From assembly GCA_016218815.1 (NCBI GenBank), contig JACRCX010000125.1:1-64000 (forward strand): a DNA stretch of 64,000 nucleotides. The letters run 5' to 3'. The notes below the pieces were generated by a model. It saw only the letters and a list, made by a program, of their open reading frames with translations, made no database searches and was not told where the DNA came from. Both the position numbers and the translations under genes were made by a program. Shown piece after piece: positions 7,785-16,301 of this stretch (positions are counted from its first letter, which is position 1; each line of letters begins with the position of its first letter). Source of the stretch: Deltaproteobacteria bacterium. Its GTDB lineage: Bacteria > Myxococcota_A > Polyangia > DRWM01 > JAAZOP01.

Positions 7785-8411
7785 ATGACCATAGAAGTAA
7801 CTCCCGTCGTAACCGGACCGTTCGTCGAGAACGCCTACGTCGTCCACGACCCGAAGACGCTCGACGCCGTGATCATCGACCCCGGCGACGACCCGGGACG
7901 CATCGCACGCACCGTCGAGCAGCTCGGGGCGAAGCCGCTGGCCGTGCTCCTCACGCACGGCCATATCGACCACGTCGGCGCGGTCGGGCGCGTCCTGGAG
8001 AAATTCGAGGTGCCGCTCCTGTGTCACGAGGCCGACCAGCCGTGGCTGGACGGGATTGAGAAACAGGCCCGCATGTTCGGCCTGCAGGTCGACAAGGTCC
8101 CGCAGCCGACCCGCTACGTGACGGACGGCGAGGAGCTGACCTTCGGCTCGCTCGTCTTCAAGGTCATCCACACTCCGGGCCACTCCGCCGGCGGCGTCTG
8201 CTACCTCATCGGCAGGACGCTCTTCGCGGGCGACTCGATCTTCGAAGGCTCGATCGGTCGCACGGACTTCCCTGACGGCTCGTACGACCAGCTCATCGAG
8301 TCCATCGAGACCCGCATCCTCCCGCTGGGCGATGACGTCACGATCTACTCCGGCCACGGCCCCGAGACCACCGTGGGACGGGAGCGGCGAGCGAATCCGT
8401 TCCTGGGGTAG
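7785..8411 (+). CDS. Metallo-beta-lactamase-fold hydrolase (glyoxalase II/YcbL-like)
   Basis: The 208-residue protein shows all motifs of the fold: THGHIDH, HTPGHS, GDSIFEGSIGRTD and YSGHG. The length and the GSIGRTD motif fit the single-domain YcbL/GloB-like hydrolases, which cleave thioesters such as hydroxyacyl-glutathione or related substrates with two metal ions in the cytosol. The long C-terminal substrate domain of classical glyoxalase II is absent. It lies divergent from the Nudix gene. Exact substrate unknown. Confidence 0.85.
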   Translation: MTIEVTPVVTGPFVENAYVVHDPKTLDAVIIDPGDDPGRIARTVEQLGAKPLAVLLTHGHIDHVGAVGRVLEKFEVPLLCHEADQPWLDGIEKQARMFGLQVDKVPQPTRYVTDGEELTFGSLVFKVIHTPGHSAGGVCYLIGRTLFAGDSIFEGSIGRTDFPDGSYDQLIESIETRILPLGDDVTIYSGHGPETTVGRERRANPFLG

Positions 8412-8467
8412 GTCGTTGACCTCCGCCCCTCACGCGCCTACCCTCGCCGATCGAAGGGGAGAAGGTC

Positions 8468-10666
8468 ATGCGCGCAAGGGCGATCGCGTACGTGGGCCGG
8501 ACCGGACGGCAGGTCGCGACGTGGGTGGGAAGCTCGCCAGCGCGGCTCCTGCTGCTCCTCGCGGCCGGTTTCGTCGTGCTCGACGCCGCCCTGGCCGCGG
8601 CTCGCCCCGGCGGCGGGCAGAACTACTCCGGAGGAGGAGGCGACAGCGGAGGAGGAGGAGGCGGGGTCGCCGTCGTCATCCACCTCGCCGTCTACCTCCT
8701 GCGCCTCTGCATCGACTACCCCGCGGTCGGCTTGCCCATCGTCGGCGTGCTGGTCGTCGGCTACACCGTCTACCACTACACCAACCCCAACCACCGCACC
8801 CGCGCGGCCGTGGAGGACCTCGAGGAATCGGCCATGGCCACGGCCCAGCGGGATCTCGGCGTCCTGCGCGACCGCGATCCGAACATCGACGAACAGGCGT
8901 TCCTCCAGGAGGCCGGCAAGACCGTCCTCGCCGTCCAGCAGGCCTGGTGCGCCGGCGACATGCGCCCGGTGCGGCGCCTGCTCTCCGACGGCGTTTACAA
9001 CCGCTTCACCGCGCTCCTGGCCATGAACGCCGCCCAGGGCTTCCGCAACGGCATGGCCGAGTCGACCCTCGAGGCGCCGGTCGTGGCGGCGGTGGAGCGG
9101 GATTCGTTCTTCGACACGGTGCACGTGCGCGTCGCCGGCAAGGCGCGCGACGCCGACGTGCCCCTCTCCGCCACGCCCGAGGAAGCGCAGAAGGCCCTGC
9201 GCAAGGCGCGCCTGGAGAAGTACTTCGAGGTCTGGTCGTTCCTGCGGCGCCCCGGCGCCCAGACCAAGGCCGGCCAGTCGGTGATCGAAGGGCGCTGCCC
9301 CAACTGCGGCGCCGACCAGCCCGTCGGCGACGTCGTCGAATGCCCCTTCTGCCACGCCATGGTCAACTCCGGCGAGTTCGGCTGGGTGTTGGCCGAGATC
9401 ACCCAGGCTTCCGAGTGGCGCTCCGGCTCCGTCGGCTCGCAGATCGAGGGGCTCGAGGACTACTGGGCCGTTGACCCCAACTTCAACCGCCAGCAGGTCG
9501 AGGATCGCGCCTCGTTCCTGTTCTGGAAGTGGGTCGAGGCGCGCGTCACCCGCAAGTCCGCCACGGTCCGCAAGCTGTCGACGCCGCGGCTCTCGGACTA
9601 CGTTGCGTCCGAAGCGGCCGCGGGCGGCATCGGCGGCGGCCAGACGACCATGGAGCGCGTAGCAGTCGGCGCCGCGGACCTCGTCGGCGTCGAGGCCGGC
9701 GAGTCCGGCGGGCAGGACCGCGCCTACGTCCGCATCCGCTGGTCCGCCGCCTACGCCAGGAAGGCCCAGCCCGTCCCGGCCACCAATGTCCTGGTGCTCG
9801 TCCGCCAGGCCGGCATCGCCACCAAGGTCGGCCTCTCCGGCGACCGCTGCAAGAACTGCGGCGCCCCCGTCGTCACCGCCACCGACTCGCCCCAGTGCGA
9901 CTTCTGCGGCGCCGAGCTGGCCGCGGGCAAGCAGGACTGGGTGCTGGACGAGGTCGCCGCGCCGACGGCCGTCGTCGTGCGCCGCCGCATTGTCTCGCGG
10001 GCCGCGCCCGCGCCGCAGCCCGGCGGCTTCGCTCCCGTGATGATGGCCCCCCTCTACATGCCCGCCATGCCGATGCAACCCGTCATGCCAATGCAACCGG
10101 GAATGCCGATGCAGCCGGGAAAGCCCATGCAGCCGGGGATGCCCATGCAGCCCGCAATGCCGATGCAGGCAGGGATGCCCGCCCCCGCACCGCCGCCCCC
10201 GCCGGCAGCAGCGGCGGTCTCCGCCGCTCCCGCGCCGGACGACGACGACGAGGCCGGGCCGGCGGAGCCGGAAGCGGTGCCGCCGTGGGCGCTGCCGGAC
10301 ATGTCGTCGCCGCAGGAGCGTTCCGCGCTCCTCGCCCGCATGGCCGTGATCGCCGCCGCCGATGGCGTCGTGACACGCCAGGAACGCCGGCTGCTCAAGA
10401 AATGCTCCAAGCGCTGGGGCGTGCCGTTCTCCTCCGTCGAACCGATCTTGAAGTCGGGCGTGGCGTCGGTCCAGGCGATGCAATCGTCGGAGAACCCCCA
10501 GCGCTTCATGATGGGCCTGGTGGCTGCCGCGCTCATCGACGGCAAGGTCGATCGCAAGGAGCGCCTGCTGCTCGACGGCGTGGCCCAGAACATGGGCCTG
10601 CCCCCCGACGTGGTCCCCGGGTTGATCACCGCGATGGTGGAGTGGAAGAACGCGCAGGCCGCGTAG
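8468..10666 (+). CDS. Membrane-anchored double Tim44-like/zinc-ribbon protein with TerB-like tail
   Basis: A GGGAGAAGG site precedes the ATG. The 732-residue protein has an N-terminal hydrophobic segment (25-45), a Gly-rich stretch, a second helix (68-102), and then two Tim44/TIM44-like modules (about 140-320 and 325-495). Each is interrupted by a four-cysteine ribbon (C277, C280, C292, C295 and C461, C464, C477, C480). A Pro/Met/Gln repeat of six-residue units follows (534-571). The last 100 residues look like a TerB-type helical domain with two AADG/LIDGKVD acidic motifs. I infer a scaffold at the inner membrane. Function unknown. Confidence 0.75.
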   Translation: MRARAIAYVGRTGRQVATWVGSSPARLLLLLAAGFVVLDAALAAARPGGGQNYSGGGGDSGGGGGGVAVVIHLAVYLLRLCIDYPAVGLPIVGVLVVGYTVYHYTNPNHRTRAAVEDLEESAMATAQRDLGVLRDRDPNIDEQAFLQEAGKTVLAVQQAWCAGDMRPVRRLLSDGVYNRFTALLAMNAAQGFRNGMAESTLEAPVVAAVERDSFFDTVHVRVAGKARDADVPLSATPEEAQKALRKARLEKYFEVWSFLRRPGAQTKAGQSVIEGRCPNCGADQPVGDVVECPFCHAMVNSGEFGWVLAEITQASEWRSGSVGSQIEGLEDYWAVDPNFNRQQVEDRASFLFWKWVEARVTRKSATVRKLSTPRLSDYVASEAAAGGIGGGQTTMERVAVGAADLVGVEAGESGGQDRAYVRIRWSAAYARKAQPVPATNVLVLVRQAGIATKVGLSGDRCKNCGAPVVTATDSPQCDFCGAELAAGKQDWVLDEVAAPTAVVVRRRIVSRAAPAPQPGGFAPVMMAPLYMPAMPMQPVMPMQPGMPMQPGKPMQPGMPMQPAMPMQAGMPAPAPPPPPAAAAVSAAPAPDDDDEAGPAEPEAVPPWALPDMSSPQERSALLARMAVIAAADGVVTRQERRLLKKCSKRWGVPFSSVEPILKSGVASVQAMQSSENPQRFMMGLVAAALIDGKVDRKERLLLDGVAQNMGLPPDVVPGLITAMVEWKNAQAA
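10067..10180 (+). repeat. 18-bp tandem repeat encoding MPMQPG units
   Basis: About six imperfect 18-bp units of the ATGCCNATGCANCCNGGN type encode MPMQPG, KPMQPG and MPMQPA. They form a flexible linker between the second ribbon module and the acidic/TerB-like C terminus. Confidence 0.8.
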
Positions 10667-10676
10667 TGCCTCGTTT

Positions 10677-10733
10677 CCGAACCGCGGGCTTCAGCCCGCG
10701 GCTGAAAGCCGCGCCCTGAAGGGCGCGGTTCGG
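10677..10733. repeat. REP-like double-hairpin element, full copy
   Basis: Two perfect 9-bp hairpins (CCGCGGGCT/AGCCCGCGG and CCGCGCCCT/AGGGCGCGG) are bracketed by CCGAACCGCG and its complement, so the whole 57 bp can also form a cruciform. It lies between convergent genes and may terminate both. Shorter relatives are at 24501-24539 and 57548-57573. Confidence 0.75.
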
Positions 10734-10746
10734 TGGTGCCAACCAG

Positions 10747-12048
10747 TCAGCGGCTGGAGACTTCCGTCGCTTCCTCGGGGAAATCGGGCAGCGTGTCTTC
10801 CCCCGGCGCCGGCAACACCGGCTCGACCTGCGGCGCCGCCGGACCCTCGTAGCCGACGTCGACCCGGCCCTCGCCGCCCCAGTCGGTCCAGATGGCGAGG
10901 AGCACCGCGACGGCCGCGCAAGCACCGGCCGCCGACGCCAGGATGTCGGTCGTCAGCATCATGTCCTGCCCCAGCGGCTGGATCTCCTCCTGCCGCGCAC
11001 GGCTCGTCGAGGAATCGTGGAACTCGTCGTAGAGCGACTTGCCGTACACACCCGTGCCCGCCGCGCCGGCGCCGAGCGCCACGGCGGCGGAGGCGACGCC
11101 CCAGAACCAGCCCTGGTGCACGCGCCCGCCGAAGCTGACCGTGACCCGCGCCGTGCCGTCCGCGGGGACGTTGATCGTCTCCTCGGTCACCCGCTCCTCG
11201 TCCAGCTCGACCCGCACCAGGTGCTCGCCCGCCGCGATCTCGGGGAGCGTCAACGGCGTGCGGCCCAGCTCGGCCCCGTCGACCACGACCCGCGCGCCGT
11301 CGGGGTCCGAGGCGCAGACCAGGCGGCCGCTGGTGGGCGCGACAACGGCCGCGACCAGCGCGAGCTGCGCGAGGGCCGTCTGGCCGACGGCGACCGTGAT
11401 GTCCATCCCGTTGGGCGCGTAGCCGTCGAGCGTCACATCGATGCGGTGGGACCCCGGCTGGACCTCGAGGTCGATCGGACTGACGCCGGCGTCGGCGCCG
11501 TCGAGCTGCACGAGGGCGCCGCCGGGGGACGTCGCCACGCGGATCGTCCCGGTGGTGACCTCGCGGATGCCGAGCTGGATGCGCAGCGCGGCGACGCGCT
11601 GCTCGAGCTCCTCGCGCTGCCGCTCCGGAATCTCGTCGCCGCCCTCGCGCAACGCCTGCTCATAGAGCCGGAGCGCGTCGTTCGGGCGCCCGAGGTGATC
11701 GTGGCAGACGCCCATGCTGTTCGAGGTGGCCCAGTGCGGATAGAGGGCGTACGACTGGCCGAACTCCTCCAGCGCCTCCTCGAACCGGTTGCGGTCGAGC
11801 AGCCGCTTGCCGCGACGATAGGCCTGCCGTGCCGCCTCGCGATCCTCGTCGCTGATCTCGGCCGTCGCCGACTGCCCGGGCGTGCCATCGCCGGCGGAAC
11901 CCGACGCCTCCGACGTCCCGCCCTCCGGCGGCTGCGCCGGCGCGGGCGCGCCGAACAGGCCGGCGGCCGCGAAGGCGGCCAGGGCGCCCATGCGGCCTGC
12001 GGGCGGAACGCCACGGCGGAACGGTTGGTGGCGGGTCAGACGCAGCAT
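10747..12048 (-). CDS. TPR-PEGA periplasmic protein
   Basis: ATG 12048 follows GGAGGTCGA. The 433-residue product has a signal peptide ending near APAPAQ, a TPR-like helical region (about 60-140: AYRRGKRLLDRNRFEEALEEFGQSYALYP), and two successive PEGA domains (about 165-310; motifs GTIRVATSPGGALVQLDG and GRLVCASDPDGARVVVDG). Two hydrophobic helices near 320 and 365 and a proline/acid-rich tail follow. PEGA domains usually bind envelope or surface components. It is 32 bp downstream of the PEGA kinase gene in the same orientation, so the two probably share one mRNA and a pathway. Confidence 0.8.
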   Translation of the reverse strand: MLRLTRHQPFRRGVPPAGRMGALAAFAAAGLFGAPAPAQPPEGGTSEASGSAGDGTPGQSATAEISDEDREAARQAYRRGKRLLDRNRFEEALEEFGQSYALYPHWATSNSMGVCHDHLGRPNDALRLYEQALREGGDEIPERQREELEQRVAALRIQLGIREVTTGTIRVATSPGGALVQLDGADAGVSPIDLEVQPGSHRIDVTLDGYAPNGMDITVAVGQTALAQLALVAAVVAPTSGRLVCASDPDGARVVVDGAELGRTPLTLPEIAAGEHLVRVELDEERVTEETINVPADGTARVTVSFGGRVHQGWFWGVASAAVALGAGAAGTGVYGKSLYDEFHDSSTSRARQEEIQPLGQDMMLTTDILASAAGACAAVAVLLAIWTDWGGEGRVDVGYEGPAAPQVEPVLPAPGEDTLPDFPEEATEVSSR

Positions 12049-12080
12049 TCGACCTCCGGCCTGCGGTCGCCGAGACCCCG

Positions 12081-13703
12081 TCAGAACGGCGGCTCCTCGG
12101 GGACCGTGGGAATCGTGTGGTGTCCGCCGTCCCGCGGCGGGGGCGGGTTGTCCTCCGTCCGCCGCATCCGGACCGTGAGCTCGCGATCCTCGAGCAACGC
12201 GATGGTCTCGCGCCAGGTGGCCCAACCGCGCGCCTCGACCACGACTTCGACCTGCTCCGCGGCAGCCACGAGGCCGGTGGGCGGGTCGCCCTCGAGCGCG
12301 ACGTCCCCGACGCGGACCTTGGCGTCGCGCGGCGCACCCTTGACGACCAGGATCACCTGCGGCGGCGTGGCGTCCGCCGGCTCGGGCGGGACGTCGACCC
12401 CGGCCATCGATGGAGTTTCGACGACGTCGGCCGGCACCGCGACCGGCGCCGCGTCGGCGTTGCCCCCGGCGTCCGCCACCATGGCTCCGGCATCCTGTCC
12501 CGCCGGCTTGATCGGCGAAGCGACGTCGGCCGCGGCGACGACCTTCGCGTCCGGTGCCGCCCCCTCCTGCCTGCCATTCCCGCCGCCACCGCGGAAGACG
12601 AAGAACAACAGGAGCCCCAGCAGCAGCGCTCCAGCGGCCGCACCACCCCAGACCAGCGAGCGGCTGCGCGATGGGGGCAGCGAGCCGCTTCCCGTCGCAC
12701 CCCCGACCGTCGGGGTCGCATCCGCCACGTTCCCCCTGCCGCGGGACGAACCGCCCTGCGAATACTCCCCCAGACTAACGATGCCCGGATGCGAGCTGGA
12801 CCAGTCGGCCCGCGACGGGTTGTCACCCAACAGCGCGCTCTCGACCTCGAGCAGGTCCTCCTGCATCGCCTCGACGGTGGCGTAGCGCTCGAAAACCCGC
12901 GAGCGCATCGCCTTGACGGTGATGCGGTCGAGCGCCACGGGGAGGTCGGAGGCCAGCGTGCTCGGCGGCGGATACTCGGTCTCGGCGCGCGCGTCGCGCA
13001 ACCGCTCCACCCACAGCATGTGGCTGTCCGACTCCTTGTACGGGAAGGAACCGGTCAACATCCGGAACAGGAGGATGCCGCAGCCGAAGATGTCGCAACG
13101 CCCGTCGATGTTCTGCCCCGTCAGCGCCTCCGGCGCCACGTACGCGGGCTTGCCCATCAGCGTCCCCTGCTGCGTCAGCTCGGATTGCCCCTCCGTCATC
13201 TCCACCGAACGCGCCAAGCCGAAGTCGAGGATCTTCACATGGAACCGGCCGCGTTGCCGCGGCATGAGGAAGACGTTGGAGGGCCCGAGATCACGGTGGA
13301 CGACGCCGACCTGGTGCGCCGCGGCCAGCCCGTCCAGGAGCTGGAGCATGACCCGCGTCGCGACGAGCGGAGAAAGGACCTTGTCCCGGGCGAGAACCTT
13401 GTCCAGACCCTCGCCCTCCAGATACTCCATGATCACGTACGGACGCTCGTCACTCATCGCGTCCGTCGGAATGGACCAGGCGTAGACGTTCACCACGTTC
13501 GGATGGCGAATCGACCGCAGCGCCGTGACCTCGCGTTCGAAACGCGTCAGGTACGCGGGGTCGTCCATGCAGTCCTGGCGCAGGAACTTGACCGCGAACG
13601 GCTCGCCCGTGGACACCTTCTCCGCCAGGAACACCGAACCCATACCGCCACGCCCGAGGGCACGGATCATCCGATAGCCGGGAACCTGAATCGCTCCCGC
13701 CAC
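12081..13703 (-). CDS. Ser/Thr protein kinase with PEGA sensor domain
   Basis: The kinase domain covers about residues 9-285: glycine loop GRGGMG (17-22), lysine K39, DFG at 160-162 and APE. The catalytic loop reads HRDLGPSN (136-143), with glycine at the usual lysine position; myxobacterial kinases often vary here. A single membrane helix (350-370) is followed by an Ala/Asp-rich linker and a C-terminal PEGA-like domain (about 445-520) presumably outside the inner membrane. It likely phosphorylates cytosolic targets in response to envelope cues. The TPR-PEGA gene follows. Confidence 0.88.
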   Translation of the reverse strand: MAGAIQVPGYRMIRALGRGGMGSVFLAEKVSTGEPFAVKFLRQDCMDDPAYLTRFEREVTALRSIRHPNVVNVYAWSIPTDAMSDERPYVIMEYLEGEGLDKVLARDKVLSPLVATRVMLQLLDGLAAAHQVGVVHRDLGPSNVFLMPRQRGRFHVKILDFGLARSVEMTEGQSELTQQGTLMGKPAYVAPEALTGQNIDGRCDIFGCGILLFRMLTGSFPYKESDSHMLWVERLRDARAETEYPPPSTLASDLPVALDRITVKAMRSRVFERYATVEAMQEDLLEVESALLGDNPSRADWSSSHPGIVSLGEYSQGGSSRGRGNVADATPTVGGATGSGSLPPSRSRSLVWGGAAAGALLLGLLLFFVFRGGGGNGRQEGAAPDAKVVAAADVASPIKPAGQDAGAMVADAGGNADAAPVAVPADVVETPSMAGVDVPPEPADATPPQVILVVKGAPRDAKVRVGDVALEGDPPTGLVAAAEQVEVVVEARGWATWRETIALLEDRELTVRMRRTEDNPPPPRDGGHHTIPTVPEEPPF

Positions 13704-13776
13704 AAACTACTCCCGCGCCGGACCGGCCCCCCGCATCTTCTTCCAGGGCGGGAACCGCCGACACCAATACGCAGGT

Positions 13777-13806
13777 ACGGTACCAGCTTCGGGGACGGAG
13801 GGTCAA
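13777..13806 (-). promoter_or_regulatory. Promoter for the PEGA kinase operon
   Basis: On the minus strand, TTGACC (13806-13801) and TACCGT (13782-13777) are separated by 18 bp. They lie about 75 bp before the kinase start. Confidence 0.5.
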
Positions 13807-13879
13807 CGAAGCCGCTCGCGATTGCGCGCACGGCCGGACTCGGAGTCCGACGGCCCGAACCGGACGCCGCCGTTCCGGG

Positions 13880-16180
13880 CTACCAGGCCGAGCCGCAACG
13901 ATGGAGAATCTTGCCGCTGCGGTCGTTGGAAACGAGGAAGACGTTGTTGGCGGCCGAGCCCCAGATGCCGGTGAAGTCTGCGAGGGTGTCGATGGTGATC
14001 GTCCGCCAGCGGACGCCGTCGTAGCGCACGAGCATGTCCGACTCGCCGGCGGCGAAGACGTTGGACGGCGAGGAACCCCAGACGGCGTAGAGCCGGTAGC
14101 CGAACCAGGGGTCCGACGACGTCGTCATGGAGTTCCAACTCGTGCCGTCCCAGTGCAGGATCGCCCCGTTGTCGCCGACCGCGAACGCCTCGGTCGGCGA
14201 CGCCGGCCAGACGGCGCGCAGGGTGTCGGTCGGCGCGGCGGCGACCATGTCCTGCTCGACCGACCAGTCGCCGGGGTGGATGCGGAGAATCGTGCCGGCA
14301 GTGCCGACGGCCAGGACGTCGTCGGCGGCCGTCGTACCGGCGACGCCGTTGAGGTCCACGTCGGGCAGGGTCGGGGTGACGACGGCGGACCAGCTTCCCG
14401 CCGCGCCCTGGAAGATGAGCGGCTGGCCGCCGGAGCTGTCCTGGCCGCCGACGAGGAAGGTCTGGGCGGCCGACAGGCCCCACGTCGCGAACCAGCGGAA
14501 GTCGGGAAAGCCGACCGGGAAGGCGGCCCAGGTCGAGCCGTCGAAACGGCGCACGCGCTGGTCGCCGAAGACGGCGAAGATGTCGTTGGCCGCGGCAGTC
14601 CAGAGACCGACGGCGGCGAAGCCGGTCTGCCAGTTCGCCAACCGCCACGCCCTGCCGTCGTAGCGCAGCAGCGCCGTGCCCTCCGGGCCGCCCGGAGTGC
14701 TGGTGGACCCGACCGCGAACACCGCCTGCGACGACGTGCCGGAGATCCCGTGCAGGCTGACGGTGACCGCCCCTTCCATCGGCCGCCATGACGTGCCGTC
14801 GCAGTGCATGATGCCGCCGTCGTGCAGCACGGCATAGATGTCGTCGGCCGCGGTGCCGGAGGCGGCGAGGTAGCCGCGCCGGTCGAGGGAAGGCGTGGCG
14901 ACGTTCTCCGTCCACGTTGCGCCGTCGAAGTGCAGGATGGTACCGCGGGTGTTGCCCCCGACCGCCCAGAGGTCATTCTCGCCGGCGCCCCACAGCGAGT
15001 AGATCGTCTCCAGGGTCCCGGTGGGCAGCGAGGTCCAGGTGCCGGTCGCCCGCTCCCAGACGGCGACGGCGCCGGCCGTGCCGGCCACGTACAGGCGCGC
15101 CCCGTCGCTGGTCGACCAGACGGTCTCGATCTCCGCCGCCAGCCAAGGCGGCGAAATGCGGGTCCACGACGCACCGTCGAAGCGCATCACCGTGCCGTTG
15201 GTGCCGACCGCGAAGACGTCGTCATGGGCAAAGGCGAGGACGCCGTACAGGTGGCGCGGCGTGCCCGTCGCGCTCGGGTACCACCCCGTGCCGTCCCAAT
15301 GGACCGCCGCGCCGCCGGCGCCGACCGCCCAGATGTCGTCGTCGGCGATGCAGTCGACCGCGTACAGCACCGACGGCGTGCCGCTCGTGTCGTCGAAGCG
15401 CCAACTCGTCCCGTTCCACCAGTAGACCGACCCGAGCTGACCGACGGCGACGGCGAAGTCGCGACGCGGGACATCGACCCAACGGATCGTGTCGGTGCCG
15501 ACCGACGCCGCCCGTGTCCACTCCGTTCCGTCGTACTGCAGGATCTGCCCGGTGGAGCCGACGGCGAAGGCCCAGCCCGAACCGTCCTGCGCGGCGCCGA
15601 TGCCGTACAGCGACTCGGGACCGGGCGCCAGCGGATGCTCGACCGCCCAGCCGGCGACGCACGCGCAGCCCTCGTCGGTCGCCCCGTCGCGATTGTCGTC
15701 GCAGCCGTTGCAGGCCTCGCCGTCCGCTGCGCAGGCCGAGCGCGGTGGCGGTTCGCAGGTCGCCGAGCAGGTGCCGGAGCCCGCGACGCCGCACGGCGTG
15801 GTGCAGGGGACCTCCGCGTTCGCCGCGCAGGGGTAACCTCCGTCGGTCACCGTGTCGCAATCGTCGTCGAGGCCGTTGCAGTTGTCGGGCGGCGGTGCGC
15901 ACGCGCTCCAGACGCACGCCGTGCACGTCTGCGTCCCCGAGGAACCGCAGGCGGTGCTGCAGGACCGCTCCGGATCGCCGTCGCACTCCTCGGGGGACTC
16001 GACACTCCCGTTGCCGCAGACGGCACCGGCGTCCTCGGCGGGACCGTCCTCGGTCGCCTCGACCGCATCCGCCGCGTCCCCGCCGTCCTCGTCGGGCAGT
16101 TCGAACGGGTAGAGAAGGCTGCAGCCGGCCGGAAGGACGGCCGCGAGGAATCGAACGACCAACCACCGCGTCGCGTGCAT
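13880..16180 (-). CDS. Surface lipoprotein: MopE-type motifs plus beta-propeller-like repeats
   Basis: The 766-residue protein has a signal peptide with lipobox LPAGC, an acidic spacer and a Cys-rich part with two metal-binding-like motifs (CNGLDDDCDTVTDGG and CNGCDDNRDGATDEG), as in MopE-family surface proteins. From about residue 195 to the end come a dozen or so repeats of about 45 residues of the type 'DGTSW...AVWGSSPSNVFAVGDNG.I..', which probably form one or more beta propellers. It is likely anchored in the outer membrane and exposed. A consensus promoter lies upstream. Function unknown. Confidence 0.82.
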   Translation of the reverse strand: MHATRWLVVRFLAAVLPAGCSLLYPFELPDEDGGDAADAVEATEDGPAEDAGAVCGNGSVESPEECDGDPERSCSTACGSSGTQTCTACVWSACAPPPDNCNGLDDDCDTVTDGGYPCAANAEVPCTTPCGVAGSGTCSATCEPPPRSACAADGEACNGCDDNRDGATDEGCACVAGWAVEHPLAPGPESLYGIGAAQDGSGWAFAVGSTGQILQYDGTEWTRAASVGTDTIRWVDVPRRDFAVAVGQLGSVYWWNGTSWRFDDTSGTPSVLYAVDCIADDDIWAVGAGGAAVHWDGTGWYPSATGTPRHLYGVLAFAHDDVFAVGTNGTVMRFDGASWTRISPPWLAAEIETVWSTSDGARLYVAGTAGAVAVWERATGTWTSLPTGTLETIYSLWGAGENDLWAVGGNTRGTILHFDGATWTENVATPSLDRRGYLAASGTAADDIYAVLHDGGIMHCDGTSWRPMEGAVTVSLHGISGTSSQAVFAVGSTSTPGGPEGTALLRYDGRAWRLANWQTGFAAVGLWTAAANDIFAVFGDQRVRRFDGSTWAAFPVGFPDFRWFATWGLSAAQTFLVGGQDSSGGQPLIFQGAAGSWSAVVTPTLPDVDLNGVAGTTAADDVLAVGTAGTILRIHPGDWSVEQDMVAAAPTDTLRAVWPASPTEAFAVGDNGAILHWDGTSWNSMTTSSDPWFGYRLYAVWGSSPSNVFAAGESDMLVRYDGVRWRTITIDTLADFTGIWGSAANNVFLVSNDRSGKILHRCGSAW

Positions 16181-16201
16181 CAGCAGCCCCCAGATGGAGC
16201 G

Positions 16202-16230
16202 AGGCTAGGCGGATCGGCCGGCGCCGTCAA
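16202..16230 (-). promoter_or_regulatory. Promoter for the propeller lipoprotein
   Basis: On the minus strand, TTGACG (16230-16225), a 17-bp spacer and TAGCCT (16207-16202) lie 22 bp before the start codon. Confidence 0.55.
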
Positions 16231-16301
16231 GGAACCGGAATGACGGCATTCGGAGCGCGGCAGGTCCGTTGCAGGCGAACGACCCGGGAGACGCTCCGGC
16301 A

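Noticed and set aside
12081..13703. PEGA kinase as a pseudokinase because of HRDLGPSN
   Set aside because: The catalytic aspartate, asparagine, DFG and lysine are intact; substitution at the HRDxK lysine alone is frequent in myxobacterial kinases.
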